DNA from: Lenisia limosa
Lineage: Eukaryota > Breviatea
Direction of reading: 5' to 3'
Assembly: GCA_001655205.1 (NCBI GenBank)
Contig: LPNZ01010041.1
Coordinates: forward strand, 1 to 21,030
DNA length: 21,030 bases
Position 1 is the stretch's first letter; each line of letters starts with the position of its first letter. The position numbers and the translations under genes are program-made. The notes beneath the pieces were generated by a model. It saw nothing but the letters and a program-made list of their open reading frames with translations. It was not told where the DNA came from and made no database searches. Positions 1 to 10,000 of the stretch are shown here, in pieces.

Positions 1-604
1 AACTCAAATCTTGCCTCTGAAAGTAATTCCCCCAAGACACTCCACAAAACACCACCAACCGAGGGCAGTTTAGTGTCAACAACATCCTTGGTAAGGGACT
101 GTGTGGCCATGAAAACGTCCTGAGCAAATGGCGCAAGTTCAGACAGACCAAGGTAAATGGCTCGTCGGAGCTTCCTCTGCTTCGTGAGGCCAAATGGGGG
201 TAGAGACTCAAAGGACGCGGGGGATATCAAACTCAACAGTTATGTGTTATGATGTTCACACCACACCCATCTCACGTCTTTTGTTCCAATGTATTTTGTC
301 AATGAGAAGAACACATCTGTTGCTTCTTGTTGGGTGAACTCCTCACCCTAAAGATTGATGACTTCATGCTGGGATCAGGACTCTTGAAAAAGGAAATACT
401 CCTTACCCTGTTGATGACAATGAATAGCTTGTTTATTTCAGAAAGAAGGCGAGTGGTGCTGATATTGGGGGAATTGAAGATTCTGCAGTCCTGGAGGACG
501 GAAGCTTTGGTGAGCCTCAACAGAGGGTTTGGGACGTCACCTAATAGTGAATAAAAACGGCATAGGGGCTTCTTACCTCCCTTTTCCTTCTTTTTAGAGG
601 ACAT
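1..604 (-). CDS. Coatomer subunit gamma (gamma-COP), N-terminal part, cut by the window edge
   Basis: Gamma-COP is a core subunit of the COPI coat, which drives Golgi-to-ER and intra-Golgi vesicle transport on the cytosolic membrane face. Three exons are seen on the minus strand. Exon 1 (604-407) starts at the ATG at 604 and encodes a basic start followed by SVLQDCRIFNSPNIS and a stretch ending FIVINR. Exon 2 (347-276) encodes GEEFTQQEATDVFFSLTKYI. Exon 3 (176 to the edge) encodes RKLRRAIYLGLSELAPFAQD then SLTKDV. These align in order with the family N-terminus as I know it (SAVLQEARVFNET, EATEAFFAMTKLFQ, LRRMCYLTIKEMS, SSLTKDM). Introns are 59 and 99 nt, both GT-AG and both phase 0. The residues after SLTKDV fit the family less well, so exon 3 may end near there. 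The gene diverges from the RING-CH gene across 275 bp. Confidence 0.93.
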
Positions 605-879
605 GGTGTAACTACGGAAAGTTTGTACTCTCAATAAACTGTTCTTCTCTTATAAATATGCTCAAAAAACTAAGATTGTCTAATTGTGTGAGTTGTCATC
701 GTAAAAAAAAAACCCAAAAAACAACAAAGTAGTAAATTTTACGAGAAATTAACAAATATATATTAGGGTCAATTCCAACATTTTTTGCATTTGTTTTGTG
801 CTTAAGCCAAAGCTTTTGGAATGTATTGATGTGAAGCAAACAAATAACGTGAAAAAATCCCAGTCCACAAGTTCTAAGA
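605..879. promoter_or_regulatory. Divergent intergenic promoter between gamma-COP and the RING-CH gene
   Basis: This 275-bp AT-rich stretch separates the gamma-COP start codon (604, minus) from the RING-CH start codon (880, plus). It must hold both promoters and both 5' leaders unless unseen non-coding exons lie elsewhere. It contains A-runs near 703-722 and an AT-rich segment near 750-765. I see no confident TATA box or factor site. Short ORFs here look like chance. Confidence 0.6.
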
Positions 880-1887
880 ATGACACCTAATGATGACAAC
901 GTCAGTGTTGATGATGAGGACGAGTTTTGCTGCGCTATGTGTCAATGGTGGGATGGCGGGGGGTACTGCTAATGTGGGGAGAGGGAGGTGGGGGTGCAAT
1001 TCTTAATAGACTGGGTCTAAATGATTTTTGTTGGGTGCTACAGAGTGAGTAAGAAGGGGGAGGCAGCCTCTAGTTATATAATTGAAAAGGTGGTTTTTTT
1101 TATGAACAAAAATTTAAAAAATAGAAGGTTAATTTTTACAACTACGGACGTTTTTTTTTTAAGAACACCCCATTTAGGCAAACCCCAATATGTGGATAAT
1201 ACTATAGCACTATTGATAATAGATGGCGTAGTTTTACTCCGGCATTTTAATTTCTTACTCTGTTTAGTGGTGCAATGGAAGACGAGCCCCTCATAGTTGC
1301 ATGCAAATGCACAGGGTCCAGTGGGCTGTACCATGCCGAATGTCTTGCATCATGGCTTCAGTCATCAAAGCGACAGGTTACTTGTTTGACTAACACTGAA
1401 ATGCGATTTGTGTGGTTCGCTTTATGAATACGAATTTGCTTTAGACCCTCAAGATGAGCAGGTTCTCAAGAAAGCTCAGGAAAAGACATCATGGATTGAA
1501 TCTTCCCTTTCCTTCTTGTTTGATTGTAACATCTTACCAGGCTATCTGCTCTCTCAATTCCTACCACTTCAATTTCATACCTCCTGTTTTCAAGCTCATC
1601 TCCATTCATCTTCCACAGCCCTGTATTTGACAAGGTATTTTGTTTATTGTGACTTGACGGAAACGCCATTTCTGGAGCCCCCAGTCACATTTTCGGCAGA
1701 AAAGGCCCAGCATCTCCTCAAGGTTTTCTTTTTGTCTGTAACCAGCTTGCCAAACATCCTGAAACATACCATCTCATGCAGCAATCAGGATTCACTAAAA
1801 TATCAATCAATGCTGCTTCTCCAGTATGGGGGATTTCTACGACTCTGTGCAATTAAAGATTTGAAGAAATTAATCGACAAGATTTGA
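880..1887 (+). CDS. RING-CH (RINGv/MARCH-type) E3 ubiquitin ligase, N-terminal zinc-finger exons plus a long downstream frame
   Basis: RING-CH domains bind two zinc ions and recruit E2 enzymes; most family members are membrane-anchored ligases of the ER or endosomes. Exon 1 (880-947) encodes MTPNDDNVSVDDEDEF then CCAMCQ. After a 320-nt intron, exon 2 (1268-1376) continues with CGAMEDEPLIVACKC, TGSSGLYHAECLASWLQSSK. The last zinc pair, CDLCGSLYEYEFAL, lies at 1402-1443. The ligands run C-x2-C, C-x-C, H-x2-C, C-x2-C, with family spacing and the typical P-L-I and G-S residues. The joined codon at the exon 1/2 junction recreates the Q-C seen in the family. The last pair is out of frame with exon 2 across 25 nt (1377-1401); see findings. 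The frame then stays open to TGA at 1885-1887, but undetected introns are possible. Identity is firm for the zinc finger; the 3' structure is uncertain. Confidence 0.8.
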
Positions 1888-2567
1888 AATTAAAGTTTCT
1901 GAAATGGAATTCCCATGACAATATGTCCTCACTTCAAATTTTGCAATTAATTTTTCTACTAATTGCACGGAGCCCTATGGATTTGTCATTTGTTTATTGT
2001 GTTAAAATTACAGAGCAAATGATATGGGGNNNNNNNNNNNNNNNNNNNNNNNNNNNNNNNNNNNNNNNNNNNNNNNNNNNNNNNNNNNCAGATATCATCT
2101 TCTCTCTTTAATATAGTACTATAATAGGAATATCGTATCAGTATTCTGTTTATATATTTTTGAAATGCCCACTTGGTAATTCTTCAGAGCTCAGAAGATG
2201 CGTTACGGAGCTTGCTCTTTTTGAGGAAGTATTCTGATATCCACTTTGAGTTTTGCTTCACAACCCCCCTTGGCCTATCCGCAGACTCCCCTATTCTCCG
2301 CCTATCTTACCATGTTTGATTGGGAGGTTTCAGATGTTGTCTTACACGGATTACCCTTTTATTTTTCCATTTCTACACTTCCAAAATGCTCGTCTTGATT
2401 TGGCTGTAACGGCAACCTCATCAGGAAGCCAGTTTCTGCCCCACTTTAAGTTCCCTGTTACCTGGAGACCCCTTTGAACTATATTTCTTCACAAAAGTAG
2501 GAAATCAGTTGGTTATTGTAGCATTATTTTGAGTTGTTGCGATTGTTTCTGGACTTTAACTGCCCAG
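1888..2567. other. Stretch with no assignable exon, containing the gap 2030-2088
   Basis: Several short open frames occur here (for example 2253-2477) but none shows a recognisable motif or splice chain. If the RING-CH gene ends at 1887 this is intergenic; if it continues into the exons from 2568 this is intronic. The 59-nt run of N prevents a decision. Confidence 0.4.
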
Positions 2568-4832
2568 GTCCACGAGGAGCTAATGTATGCAATCCAAAAA
2601 GGGAAGTGTCTCCTGACAAAAGTCGTAGCATCGCCTCATCCGGACCTTGTTCTTGGGACTGACCTTGAGGGGCTTGAGCTGGTGCTTTCATCAAAGGCAC
2701 ATGGGGAGGCCGTGTCACTTTACAAAGGTGCAGGCGTCAATGTTGACTCAAAGGTGTGGATTACATTGTTTTGTAGTAAAGTCTCTATTGAAACTAGGAT
2801 CATATAAATCTGGTAGTTGAACTGTGCATTTCAAATCGAATAGTACTGTTTCTCTGAAGTCTTCTATTTTTTTATCAACCTTAGTTCTGTTGCTCTTTGC
2901 TCATATCGTAGGTGTTTACCTCTTACGCTGGGCCTCTTGTCATCCAAAGGCACTTTATTCACCTTTACCTCGATCTCAAGGACGGTAGGGATTCTTCCGT
3001 ATCATTAGGATTACAAGACTTATTATTATTACTTTATTTGCTTTATCTAATCCAATCATCACCCCTTTCTAATCCTATCCCTTAAGCGCATTTCTCCAAC
3101 ATCCCCTCAAGAACCATTCCTCCCACTGTGCCACAAACGTCAAATGGTATGGAATAAAATGACTGCAAAAACTAAGGTTCTCAAATATTGCTATTAAGCC
3201 TCCTAAAGATACGGCAGATCAATCACCAGTATTATTTTCTTTCCAATCCTTAGTTCTGTTGATCCTTGGCCCTCTCTACCTCCCATCACTACATTCAGCC
3301 CCTCCCAAGTGGACGGCAATCATGCGCGAGGTTGAACAGAGCTATTCAGTGGAGAATGCCCTCTTGTTGAACAAGGTTAATAATATTAAGGTAGGGGGGG
3401 GGGGCAACTTCTTGAAGTTTTAAGAGTTTTATATTGCTCTGCGATTAACATTATTTTCTTTCCAATAACTTTCATTCACCATCAAGGTTTCACGAACAAC
3501 AATTGGACTCGATCGCCTCCAAAAGCTCCTATGTGGGTCGTCTTTAATTGAGACTCCCCTGCGGTTCATAATAAAGGGGAAATGTCAGCATGTGTCAGCT
3601 CAAAATTTTCTTGCGATATGATTATTGTGGGAAAGTCAAACATTTATGGTGTAACGTCAGATATGTATGTGATATGATATCTATGCGATATTTGGTGGTA
3701 TTTAGTTCATTCTGTTTTCTATTAACCTCTCTGATTACATTTCAGGTAGCATGTATCCTCCACGTTCTCTGCTCTCATGGGACGTTCTTCTTTCTCCAAT
3801 TCTTTTCTTTGTCAATCCTGCCTTCTCAATCTCAGCGTTTGCAGGGGTGCTTTTTGAATATCTTGCTTTACAAGCTTCCATATAATAATATTGCTAGTAC
3901 AGAAGTCGTCTCCAAAGCATTCTTTCACCTCTCAGACTCTCAACCATTTCTATTCTGAAGTGCCAAACCGGCGCAAGTTCTCTTTTATCTTTTGGTATGA
4001 AACGAATGCACTATTTCTGAACCATTTTTCTCTTGTCACATGGTGAAAGAGTTTAACTGTTCAGGTTTACCACGAGAGGTGACTAATGTTTCGGTTTGTT
4101 GATTATTACTAACAAAGAATCTTCTTTATCGGATCTTCTTCGCTTCATATGGCTACTATGCGGGAGTCCAAGCATTGGCATCTTTCCAATTGGCTTCTGA
4201 ACTAACATCTTCTCTCTTCAGGTCTGGCGTACAAAGAGAAAATGTGATGTGTTTTTGTTGAAAACAGAATAATACCTCATTACGAACCACATGATAGCTA
4301 GCACCCTTACCATTGACTCATCTTGTCAGATTGTGCATTCGCAACTCTACCATTAACAGCCTAATTATGTCAGCTGGGGTTATAGCTGTTCACAATCACA
4401 ACGGTGAACTGTTTACTCACCATTCAGGTACAAGGAGGAGGAAGCCTTCGCGAGCTCTGCCCAGCATCTCATTCGTATGTTTTAAAACACAATAAATGAA
4501 AATCTTGGAACAGCATCCTTAATTATTTCTCAAATTTTCACTTTCAAGGGTCTGACAATGCTTTTGTCACCACTGATTACCCCCGTGACCTGTCGTCATT
4601 GAATAACCAGCTTGTTGTTGAAGGGAGTCCCAAAACCAATGGTTCGTGGCAACAATGTTTGGGCTTAGTCCTTTTGTTTGTGAACATTCTTATCAATACC
4701 CCCTCAGGCAATTCGCATCCATTAAAATGCTCAGTCAGCACTCTCAAGACCGTTGCACTCAAATTCGGTCTTATTGCCTTTGTCACCGCCCTTCAATTTG
4801 CACTCTCTTATACAGTTTTTTTCTCATTTTAA
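2568..4832 (+). CDS. Unidentified multi-exon coding chain, partly hydrophobic
   Basis: I do not recognise this protein. Exons with matching phases are 2568-2753 (includes SPHPDLVLGTDLEGLELVLS), 2912-2984 (VFTSYAGPLVIQRHFIHLYL), 3254-3390 (includes APPKWTAIMREVEQSYSVEN), 3487-3583 (VSRTTIGLDRLQKLLCGSSL) and 3746-3846 or longer (hydrophobic, includes VLLSPILFFVNPAFSISAF). Five introns in a row with consistent phase are unlikely by chance. After a less clear stretch come 4428-4474 (YKEEEAFASSAQHLI) and 4549-4641 (DNAFVTTDYPRDLSSLNNQL). This last frame can run without a splice through two hydrophobic segments to TAA at 4832. The chain may be the 3' part of the RING-CH gene, whose family is usually membrane-bound, or a separate gene. 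No start codon is assigned. Confidence 0.5.
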
Positions 4833-4866
4833 CCCGCCCTACTCCTTCCAGTTGTCTCTTAGTCTT

Positions 4867-5707
4867 ATGTTGCCATTCCAAGTCTATTCAAACACGGCGG
4901 CCCTAGCTGTTTCCCTGTCACCGGTCGTGTTAGTGTCGTCCCTGCTTTACAGTATTGGAAGCCCTTCTTCTGCAGTTCTAATGGCCACCATTGGTATTTG
5001 TTTCCACTCACCTAGGATCCAATCTGGTACTCCAAGTCACAGAGACAATCCAACGGGACAGTCGCCTGTTGAGTGAGGGTGTCGAGTTCCAGGGATACAG
5101 AGACAGGGTCAAGGCGGCATTGGAACCGGTTCAGGTAGGGCAAGCCTTTTAATTCTCAATTTGCTTTCACAGTAAAAATCTGTTCTTTTTTCGCTTTGGT
5201 CCAAACCCATTGTTGTCTGTGCTGATATGGCAGAATTCCATCCCGATATCCCTCAGATTGGCTCTCAGCGTATCTTGCCTCACATTGCCACTTGCCACCA
5301 TTTTAATGACATCTGAGTCTTCTGTCTGGCTTCTGGGTAGGACGGGTGGAGATTTAGTCGCTCTTTTTTTTTTTTAGTTTCTGATACCTTGGAATAACGA
5401 CTGCTATTCCTTCCGTTTTTAACCTTGCAGGTGCGACAGTTCTCTCTTCACTGATCTCCTTTGGAACCTGTTTCTATGTAAGTGGCGTGGCCTGCTGTTT
5501 GCGCTTGTGTGTATATTTGTTTTGTTTGGAGTTCCAGATTACTCGGTTAGTACCTTTATGTCAATATTCTCTAACCCCCCCTCCACCCCCTCTCTCTAAC
5601 CGATTTAGGGTATTAGGCACCTTCGTGACTACTTCTTTGTTGAGCGGGCGAAGGTCCAATATGGTAAACCTACTCTTGTGCATCGCCTGTTTGAGGATGA
5701 AAGTTGA
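4867..5707 (+). CDS. Small multi-pass membrane protein, family not recognised
   Basis: Exons 4867-4993, 5016-5134, 5234-5336, 5431-5477 and 5609-5707 join with consistent phases and end at TGA (5705-5707). The predicted protein is about 164 residues. Exon 1 is hydrophobic (AALAVSLSPVVLVSSLLYS). Exon 2 is a charged loop (IQRDSRLLSEGVEFQGYRDR). Exons 3 and 4 form two further hydrophobic segments (RLALSVSCLTLPLATILM, then ATVLSSLISFGTCFY). The tail is soluble (HLRDYFFVERAKVQYGKPT). The topology recalls helical-hairpin organelle proteins such as TMEM70-like families, but the match is too weak to name it. The ATG at 4867 is the first usable one; coding could instead begin upstream as part of the preceding chain. 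An 8-nt microexon at 5538-5545 joined to an acceptor at 5616 is an alternative to the direct splice. The gene is convergent with IRE1. Confidence 0.6.
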
Positions 5708-6138
5708 AATATGGTCTATTTCCCCATTTTATTGATTTCTTTCCCCATAAGCTTGTTCCTATAATCATAGGAAACATGGAAACAAATACATTATAAAATC
5801 AGCACAAGAAAGCAGGAGAAAGAAGGAAGGGTCACCTTCTCTTCTTCTTTTTAGGAGTCATGTTGGTGTTCTGTACCTTAGAGCTGTTCAAACTCTACAA
5901 CGTTGGACTACCAATAAAACATCATTTTTACTCAAAGCTTACAACTTACTGCGTTTCCGATGGCGATATTGAAAAGAGCAGCAAATTCCCCCGCTCTCCC
6001 CCACCTGTTTCCCCCACCTGTTTATTTTTGAGGCACAGTTTCAAATATCGTGGCACAGCGGTCCACTCAGAGAAGCTTTTGGGTATGGACGGGAAGTGCT
6101 TTCTAGGGAGTGAATGGTGCGAACAAGACATAAGCGTC
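5708..6138. other. Convergent 3' intergenic region with a 13-bp tandem repeat
   Basis: This is the 431 bp between the stop codons of two convergent genes, holding both 3' UTRs. On the minus strand an AATAAA hexamer near 6020-6025 lies about 115 nt past the IRE1 stop and is a candidate polyadenylation signal. A plus-strand open frame crosses this region but is antisense to the last IRE1 exon and is not credible. Confidence 0.55.
5998..6023. repeat. 13-bp direct tandem repeat, two perfect copies
   Basis: The unit CCCCCACCTGTTT occurs at 5998-6010 and again at 6011-6023. It lies in the IRE1 3' UTR, next to the AATAAA candidate. No function is inferred. Confidence 0.9.
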
Positions 6139-7049
6139 TTATCTCCCCCACTTGAAGGCAGGACTGGTGTGGAGGACGGGATGGCTCATAGCAAAACGGT
6201 AGGAGTGGACGAAGAGAAGGGGGAAGCGCGACGAGAAGTAGTTGAAGTAGCCGTGGGGGAGAGGGCCCATTTGGTCCTGTGGGGTGACTGTAAACTGGGC
6301 ACATGTATAGAAAAGCAGACAGCATTGTAACTAATCAAACAAAATGTCAGAGCAGCGTCTAAAAGATCTAGCACAGTCTTTAATGCCCATGTCGACATCT
6401 TCAAAGAACACAAACTAATACCTGTAAGTTTGGCTCAAGATCTCGGAAGTGGTTTCGTTTATTTCGAACAACTCTCAGGAGGTCCCTTGTAGATCCTGAA
6501 TCATATTTTCGGTACCTGTAGGAGTGAGTAAAACCAGTTTTATTATTCTTGATAATATTTCAATTTTAAAGGATGCATTATATGTCAATCAAGTATTACA
6601 ACGATCCTCAAGGAAATCAGCCCAACCCTCACCTGCCTAAGTTGGCGATCAGCTCACTGCTGAGCAGTGTATCCCATCCGTCTAAGAGGTAATGGATGAT
6701 CATCAATGGAAAAAAGGGCGATGAAGTGTGTTCATAATAATAAAGCATCAAGGGGTCAAGAAAGGTCAAAAATAGTATTCACATTTTGCTCGCATTTTGA
6801 TTTGATTATTGTGCGATGTATGTCATAATGTGTTTCTTTCTCGAAGTTGTGTTGTGGTTGACCCTGTTTGTGGATTCTGGTTTATTTGCCTTTTGTTTAC
6901 TTCCAATTTGATCCCCTTATGTATGTCTGATTCATCGCAAGGAGACATTTTCACTCCTATGTGCCATTATTGCCCACATCTCCGCAAAAAACCACAGCCT
7001 TCCCGTGCCTGACCGCAACGTCCCAACAGGCTGTGATCAAGCGTAAATT
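6139..7049 (-). other. IRE1 KEN endoribonuclease domain
   Basis: The KEN domain performs the RNA cleavage. Exon 6681-6633 gives DGWDTLLSSELIANLGR. Exon 6515-6422 gives YRKYDSGSTRDLLRVVRNKR followed by NHFRDL. Exon 6294-6139 gives LPHGYFNYFSSRFPLLFVHS and ends with TAA. Human IRE1 reads RNKKHHYREL and DDFVCYFTSRFPHLLAHTY here. The residues corresponding to human catalytic Y892, N906 and H910 are all present (KY, RNKRNH). A candidate first exon at 7049-6980 encodes ITACWDVAVRHGKAVVFCG, resembling human ERGGRAVVKMDW. Its 3' junction is abnormal (see findings). The gap 7475-7621 lies in the intron before this exon. Confidence 0.9.
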
Positions 7050-10000
7050 CTTGTCTTCGCGGCTGTCTGAAGAAGCTCACCAAGGCGCGTGGTGTCGGTT
7101 AAGTGAGCTCCCCCCCCCCACTCCCTTTGGTATGACAGTTTCGATTCAAAATTGAACCACAACTCATCTTATGCAAACATTTAATAGGGATCTGATTTAC
7201 GCATTTGACTGTGTTGTTTTCCAAACGTGGAATATTGTTTTGTGTCAATAAAAAGTTGTTTCCTTTCATAGTACGCCTAATTGTCCTCTTGATAACATCT
7301 TCGAAATCGATGAACGGGTATCATGGACCAACCTCTTGGTAACAAAAAAAATGTGTGGGGAAATAAGTGGAATGGAAAACACGACCATAAATGTGGTTTG
7401 TTTTGAGCAGTTGATGAACTGGTTTTTGTGCAAGCCGTCTTGTCTGCCCCCCCCCCACCGGTCTCAGAAATGCCNNNNNNNNNNNNNNNNNNNNNNNNNN
7501 NNNNNNNNNNNNNNNNNNNNNNNNNNNNNNNNNNNNNNNNNNNNNNNNNNNNNNNNNNNNNNNNNNNNNNNNNNNNNNNNNNNNNNNNNNNNNNNNNNNN
7601 NNNNNNNNNNNNNNNNNNNNNAGGGGCTTACCGGAAGAACTTCAAGCTCGTCTGAGAGATCCAGCAAGAACGAGAGTTTCTGTTCAATGTCCCAAAATGC
7701 AGGGTGGTCGAGAACTTGTTGAATAGACGGCCTAAAAGAGATAAAATGGAGGCTATCTAAATGGCACCTTCTTCCTAGAATATTATCCTGAATATGGACT
7801 ATTCTGGACCACACCATCAATTGCCTCTTGAGCTATGGAGGCACAGTGTGCGAACAACATTTCCTTTTACACCCCCTGTCACCTATACGACGGCGAATGT
7901 GCAACCATGGCGTGAATGAGGTCCGAAAAGTCGGGAGCATCAGCAAGCACTTTGGATCCCACGATCTTGGCTGCCGAAATATGGGCTTCCCTCTGTACAC
8001 TATCGCCAAATGGGTGGCCACCTCCGGAGATGACGTAATAGAATAGTAAACCTGGAGGTAGGTGAGACAATTGGTTCTTTTCTTCTATCGTACTTTCAAT
8101 TGACATAATTAACAAATTCTTCTCAGTTTGTATTACTCAATAGCTCAACCCGGCCTACCTAGAGAGAAGATATCAACCGACTTCGTGAACCTTCGTGATT
8201 CTGTTGAAGCTGATCTGAGGAGTCAGTTTAGACAAGTGGAACAAATAAGCAAATGGACATACACTACCTCAAAATACTACCGGAACCTGATGGTCAGAAG
8301 AGTAGTACCTCGTCGTCCAACATTATTTTAATAAAGTATCCATCAGTGTGATCAATGCAATGCCCCCCACTCTTCAATTGGAGAGTTCTGCAGGACGGGT
8401 GAGGAGTCCCAAGATGACGATTCAACCCCCAGGAGTTCAGGTGCCCTCCACCTACAAAGTCAGCTACCAACTCATCAATGTCCTTCAGCATGGGTACATA
8501 ATTTATTAACCTTTCAAAAAAGTGGCACAAATTTCCATTTGGATAAAATAGCAAAACTGCTCCGAGTTTGTTGCGTATACATTGAAAGAGAAGCCTGAAG
8601 CAAAACGAAAAATCATATCACTTTTGAATCATTTTCACACGTGTCAACTATCATTTCCACGCAGTGAATGCTACTTTATCCACTCGTATGAAATCGACAA
8701 AAAAGTCGGTCATATGATCATGTTTAAAATATTAAAGTGCACAGTTATATTGATGGTGTGCAACAGCATACATATCATATGTAATACACGATATGTTTGT
8801 ACTATACTATGTTACAAATAACCCCCAATACCCCAGGGTTCCCCCAGGTCTATTAGTTACGAACGATGAGCGCAGTGTATCAATCTTCCGTCCAATAGAC
8901 ATGTCACTGACACGAATGCTGCAATGGTCATAAAACGGGGTAAAGAATATATGGGAGTTGTTTGGAACGACATACGACAGACATAATGAACCAGGCAAAA
9001 GGAAGAAAACAAAAACAAAGTACATCGTAATTGCAGTAATTTAAACACCGCAAAAAAAAGAGAATGAAAACGAACACAATTTTCGAGATGAGACAAGAAT
9101 AAACAATAGCTGTGCATCCCCAAGTACCTAGAATCGGGTGCAATGAGAATGTTGGCGGGCTTCAAGTCACGATGGACAATTGAGTTTGAATGTAGATGTT
9201 GTAAGCCTGGGGTTGAGGTCATATACATGTAGTAATATAGCAGTGAGAAATAAAAAACAAGGTTGTATCTGGCTGAAGGCGTCCACACAACCACGCTTAG
9301 AAGAGATTTTGAATTATACCAAGGGAAATACAAAAGGACTTTTAGTCACGCAAATTTCACATATGAAGACGCACCTCGTGATATTTGCAGACAAACTTCG
9401 ATAATTCGAGGTGAAGGGTAGGCAGCAACCCCAGTATAGTCAAAGGTTGTGGTACAGAGCTGTTCCCAGGAGTCAGACTCGGAAGACACACATCTGTTGA
9501 AATGAACTGGAGATTTCGTGGTGTTACTTCTCTTAGGAACTTGCTGCCACCTCTTTAGACTTAATAGGAACATAGCAAGTAATCCCAATAAAAAAGCCCA
9601 AATTCTTGTATTAAATGGGATATGATATGATATACAATGTAGAATTACTTTTCCCTCGCATACCATACTACTGTTGCCCCCCCCCCCACTCTTTTCCAGA
9701 GTCGTCAACACCCTCAATCTCCTTGACCAGAGTGTGCGAGCACCTCTCTAGCGCAAGGTAAAGGAAACACTCGTCATGTGCCTCACTAAAGTACCTGGAG
9801 TGTCACCGTCATTTTACTTGTATGAGCAACAAACAAAATTGATATCCATAATCAGAAGCCCTACAACGTAGAGGTGAAATAGTGAAGCCCTACAACGTAG
9901 AGGTGAAATAGTGAAGCCCTGCATGAAACATGGCATGTGAAAAAATGATTGAAAGAGCAGTATGAACATCACGTCCTATGTTACAGTGTATATTGCAATG

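Noticed and set aside
3394-3404. G11 run as a possible sequencing artefact or telomere-like repeat
   Set aside because: It is a pure mononucleotide run directly after a GTA donor, with no telomeric unit; treated with the homopolymer splice-tract finding instead.
5860-6330. 156-residue open frame on the plus strand
   Set aside because: It is antisense to the last IRE1 KEN exon (6294-6139), shows no known motif, and its openness follows from the coding constraint of the other strand.
8294-8426. Minus-strand frame with GGHCIDHTDGYFIKIMLDDE as an IRE1 kinase exon
   Set aside because: It does not resemble the expected segment between APE and the F-helix, and that segment is explained by the exon ending KSVDIFSLG at 8159.
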